Shown in pieces: positions 13,078 to 15,011 of a stretch of 15,011 nt of DNA (its first letter is position 1; every line of letters begins with the position of its first letter). Origin of the DNA: DASVEG01 sp035540495 (GTDB lineage: Bacteria; Actinomycetota; Acidimicrobiia; Acidimicrobiales; CADCTF01); the NCBI GenBank assembly GCA_035540495.1, contig DATLGL010000044.1, forward strand, positions 1 through 15,011. Direction: 5' to 3'. The notes beneath the pieces are model-generated. The model saw nothing but the letters and a program-made list of their open reading frames with translations. It was not told the origin of the DNA and did not search any database. Both the position numbers and the translations under genes were made by a program.

Positions 13078-14555
13078 CGGCCGAAGCCTTCCCAGGCGCG
13101 GGTGCCGCTCTGTAGCGAGTGCTCGTCGCTGGCGGAGCGCTTCTCGCCGGCGGGCCGGCTGGCGAGGATCGACGCGAGGTCGTCTTCGCCGAAGCGGCCG
13201 TAGATGGCCGCATGCCCGAGCGCCCAGTCGACGCGTTCGTTGCCATGGAGGCGGGCGAGCTCGACGGCGGCAGCCATCTTCACCCGCACCCTGGCGGCGC
13301 CCGCGGCGCCGGCCTCGACCAGCCACAGGCGAGCGCCTTCGCCGATGGCGAGGAACTCCCGCTCGGCTGCGCTTGTCGGCTTCGGTTCCCGCCCGAGCGC
13401 TCCGGCCGGTCGGGGCGGATAGTGCGCGTCGTCGATGCGCGGATGTCCTGGTGTGGACAGCACATGGCGGGCGACCTCGACCGCTCCCTTCGCGGCGACG
13501 TGGCACACAACGAGCTCGTCGCCCTCGACGCGAGCCCACACGACTTCATCGGCGAGGGTGTGCGGCACCGAGTAGATGACACCACCGAAGGAGATCGTCG
13601 CCGACCACGACACCTTGCGGGTCTCGCCGAACGCCGCCGTGTAGGCGCGGTCGGGCAGGCGATGCAGCCGCTGTTGTTCCTCGACGAGCATCTCCTTCGG
13701 TGAGCGACGCGTCGCCCGGTGGGGTCGGTCGTTGACCTCGACCGTGAACTGCTGGCACGCATCGACCAGCTCCGCCCAGCTCGAGTAGGCCTCCAGCAGG
13801 TTCGCGTCCGTCGGCACCAAATCGGCCTTCGCGACCCGGACCGTGGCTTCGCTGCCGCCCTTCGATTCGGGATCGGCGGGCACGCAGGTCGCGATCGTGA
13901 CCCCGTAGTGCGACGCGGCGGCGACGATGCGCGGGTTGCGCATCGCGATCCCGGCCACGTGATCGGCGGTGACGGTGCGCTCGTTGTCGGTCAGCCAATA
14001 CGTCGGCACGCCACCCCAGGAGCGCATCGACCGGTCCAGACAGGCGATCAACGTGGGCAGGGTCCGATCCCAGGTTGGGATCACCACCCGATGACGAGAC
14101 CAGGCCAGCCACGCGCAGAACAACGACGTGCGCCGCCCGGCGATCCGCGGCCCTTCGCCCCAGTCCCACTGCGCCCACATGCCCGGCTCGGGCACCCACG
14201 GCCGATAGACCCGACGGTGCCCGCGGCGATAGCTCGCCTTCGCCTCGGCCACCGCCCGACGGACCGTGCGATCGGAACCCTCGAACCCGAGAGCCCTCAG
14301 CTTGTCGAACGCGACATCCGCGCGGATCTTGCCGTTCGACCGCTCCACCCACTCCTCGATCTTCTCGGCGAACCGATCGGTGATCCGATCTCGTCGCTGC
14401 ACCTCTCCTTCCACCGGCAACTCGCCGGCATCGCGCTTGGCCACCCACGCGGCCACGGTGTGATGCGAACAGCCCGCCAGCTCCGCGGCATCGCGATAGC
14501 TCTGCGTCAGGTCGAACGCTTCAAGAATCCTCATGATCTCCTCGCGAGACTTCAC
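13074..14555 (-). CDS. istA: IS21-family DDE transposase IstA
   Basis: 493-aa transposase. An N-terminal helix-turn-helix (about 12-40: QSYRDAAELAGCSHHTVAAW) and a second DNA-binding region precede an RNase-H-like core with D131 (QWDWGEG), D190 (WLTDNE) and E236 (SKGGSEATV), spaced as in IS21. A C-terminal beta-rich region follows (VSWSATISFGGVIYSVP). I chose GTG at 14555 because GGGAGGAG lies 3 nt upstream and the HTH follows; the frame stays open to 14693 but that part covers end sequences of the element. No frameshift or missing catalytic residue was seen, so the element may be active. Confidence 0.93.
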   Translation of the reverse strand: MKSREEIMRILEAFDLTQSYRDAAELAGCSHHTVAAWVAKRDAGELPVEGEVQRRDRITDRFAEKIEEWVERSNGKIRADVAFDKLRALGFEGSDRTVRRAVAEAKASYRRGHRRVYRPWVPEPGMWAQWDWGEGPRIAGRRTSLFCAWLAWSRHRVVIPTWDRTLPTLIACLDRSMRSWGGVPTYWLTDNERTVTADHVAGIAMRNPRIVAAASHYGVTIATCVPADPESKGGSEATVRVAKADLVPTDANLLEAYSSWAELVDACQQFTVEVNDRPHRATRRSPKEMLVEEQQRLHRLPDRAYTAAFGETRKVSWSATISFGGVIYSVPHTLADEVVWARVEGDELVVCHVAAKGAVEVARHVLSTPGHPRIDDAHYPPRPAGALGREPKPTSAAEREFLAIGEGARLWLVEAGAAGAARVRVKMAAAVELARLHGNERVDWALGHAAIYGRFGEDDLASILASRPAGEKRSASDEHSLQSGTRAWEGFGR

Positions 14556-14672
14556 CCGCTCCTCCCGGTCGATGCGTTTGGGTCGCACCGACAAGTCGAA
14601 CGGGAGGAGCACCCACCCGGGCGGACCCCGAGCGGGAACGAACATCAACGAGGGCAGATCACCTGGCCGCCA

Positions 14673-14744
14673 CCGGGCAGTTCTGGTGGCCACGCCCGGG
14701 CAGTCCCATGACCGCCACCGGGCAGGATCTCATGGCCGCCGACA
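14673..14744. repeat. IS21 right end with three 22-23-bp-spaced sites
   Basis: CCGGGCA (inverse of the left-end TGCCCGG) starts at 14673, 14696 and 14718. The outermost copy ends 20 bp from the GACA terminus, mirroring the left end. Confidence 0.85.
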
Positions 14745-15011
14745 GGCGGCGGGATTCAATCGACGGGCACCATCACCGGCGCCGCCTTGGGCAACTGTGC
14801 TCCCCGAGTGCTCACGTGCACTTTGTCACCACGTCTCGCGCCCCCGCGGCGCGGAGGGGCGCAGACATAAACGCGTAGCGGTGGCATGCAGAACCGCTGG
14901 CTGAGCGAAGCGATGACAGCGTCAATGAGGCTCAGCGCTTGCGGCCGATGACCGTCGAATCAGACGCGGGGGCCGATGACCCAGCGGCCGCCGCCCGACA
15001 TTCCTGTCCCA
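14745..15011. other. Unassigned flank right of the IS
   Basis: No recognisable gene. An 11-bp direct repeat GGCCGATGACC occurs at 14943-14953 and 14971-14981. An open frame starts at ATG 14948 (MTVESDAGADDPAAAARH) and runs off the edge without a clear ribosome-binding site; it could be the beginning of a gene or chance. Confidence 0.3.

Larger units (their letters stand above)
12213..14744 (-). mobile_element. Complete IS21-family insertion sequence, 2532 bp
   Basis: istA followed by istB on the minus strand, bounded by related imperfect inverted ends: left TGTCAACGGTCA, right (reverse complement) TGTCGGCGGCCA. Both ends reach the first TGCCCGG repeat exactly 20 bp in. Gene order, overlap and size fit IS21. 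No target-site duplication is visible (left flank GCTCCTC, right flank GGCGGCG). Confidence 0.9.

Noticed and set aside
12226..14732. Alternative IS boundaries at TGAG/CTCA
   Set aside because: The TGTC/GACA ends are better: both lie 20 bp outside the outermost TGCCCGG site and share more bases, as expected for IS21.

Overview
This is a GC-rich window whose codons mostly end in G or C. GTG/TTG starts, tightly overlapping genes and the gene families present suggest an actinobacterium. No lineage marker is present, so this is inference from style. No rRNA, tRNA or CRISPR was seen.

Region 1 (1-5890) is the integration/mobilisation end of an integrative mobilisable or conjugative element. Leftward, from a small divergent control region at 3666-3788, run an excisionase-like DNA-binding protein, a winged-helix protein and a large MobF (TrwC/TraA-type) relaxase-helicase that leaves the window on the left. 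Rightward run an XRE-type regulator and a tyrosine integrase whose GTG start overlaps the regulator stop. A 15-bp palindrome inside the candidate regulator promoter is a likely operator. The extreme left edge holds a perfect 82-bp inverted repeat that disrupts the relaxase C-terminus and may be an assembly fold-back.

Region 2 (5891-12212) is a polymorphic-toxin locus. A near-consensus promoter at 6067-6095 precedes one giant secreted protein of 1641 aa: signal peptide, apparently intact S53 (sedolisin) serine protease domain, RHS/YD-repeat shell, RHS core, and a 144-aa Gly/Cys-rich hydrophobic C-terminal tip with clearly different codon use. Abutting it is a 75-aa membrane protein (candidate immunity). 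Downstream, 56 bp of the RHS core is duplicated and followed by a second, frame-damaged tip homologous to the first. After it come a GTGA-coupled small membrane protein and an ATGA-coupled third ORF that is cut at its 42nd codon. This looks like a toxin-tip/immunity reservoir.

Region 3 (12213-14744) is a complete IS21-family insertion sequence (istA and istB on the minus strand), with matching ends carrying periodic 22-23-bp repeat sites. It truncates the third ORF, and no target duplication is visible. The last 267 bp hold nothing recognisable.

The most unusual item is the sedolisin-RHS fusion with its orphan tip cassette. The integrase normally marks an element boundary, so the toxin locus probably lies just outside the mobile element, but this window cannot settle that.
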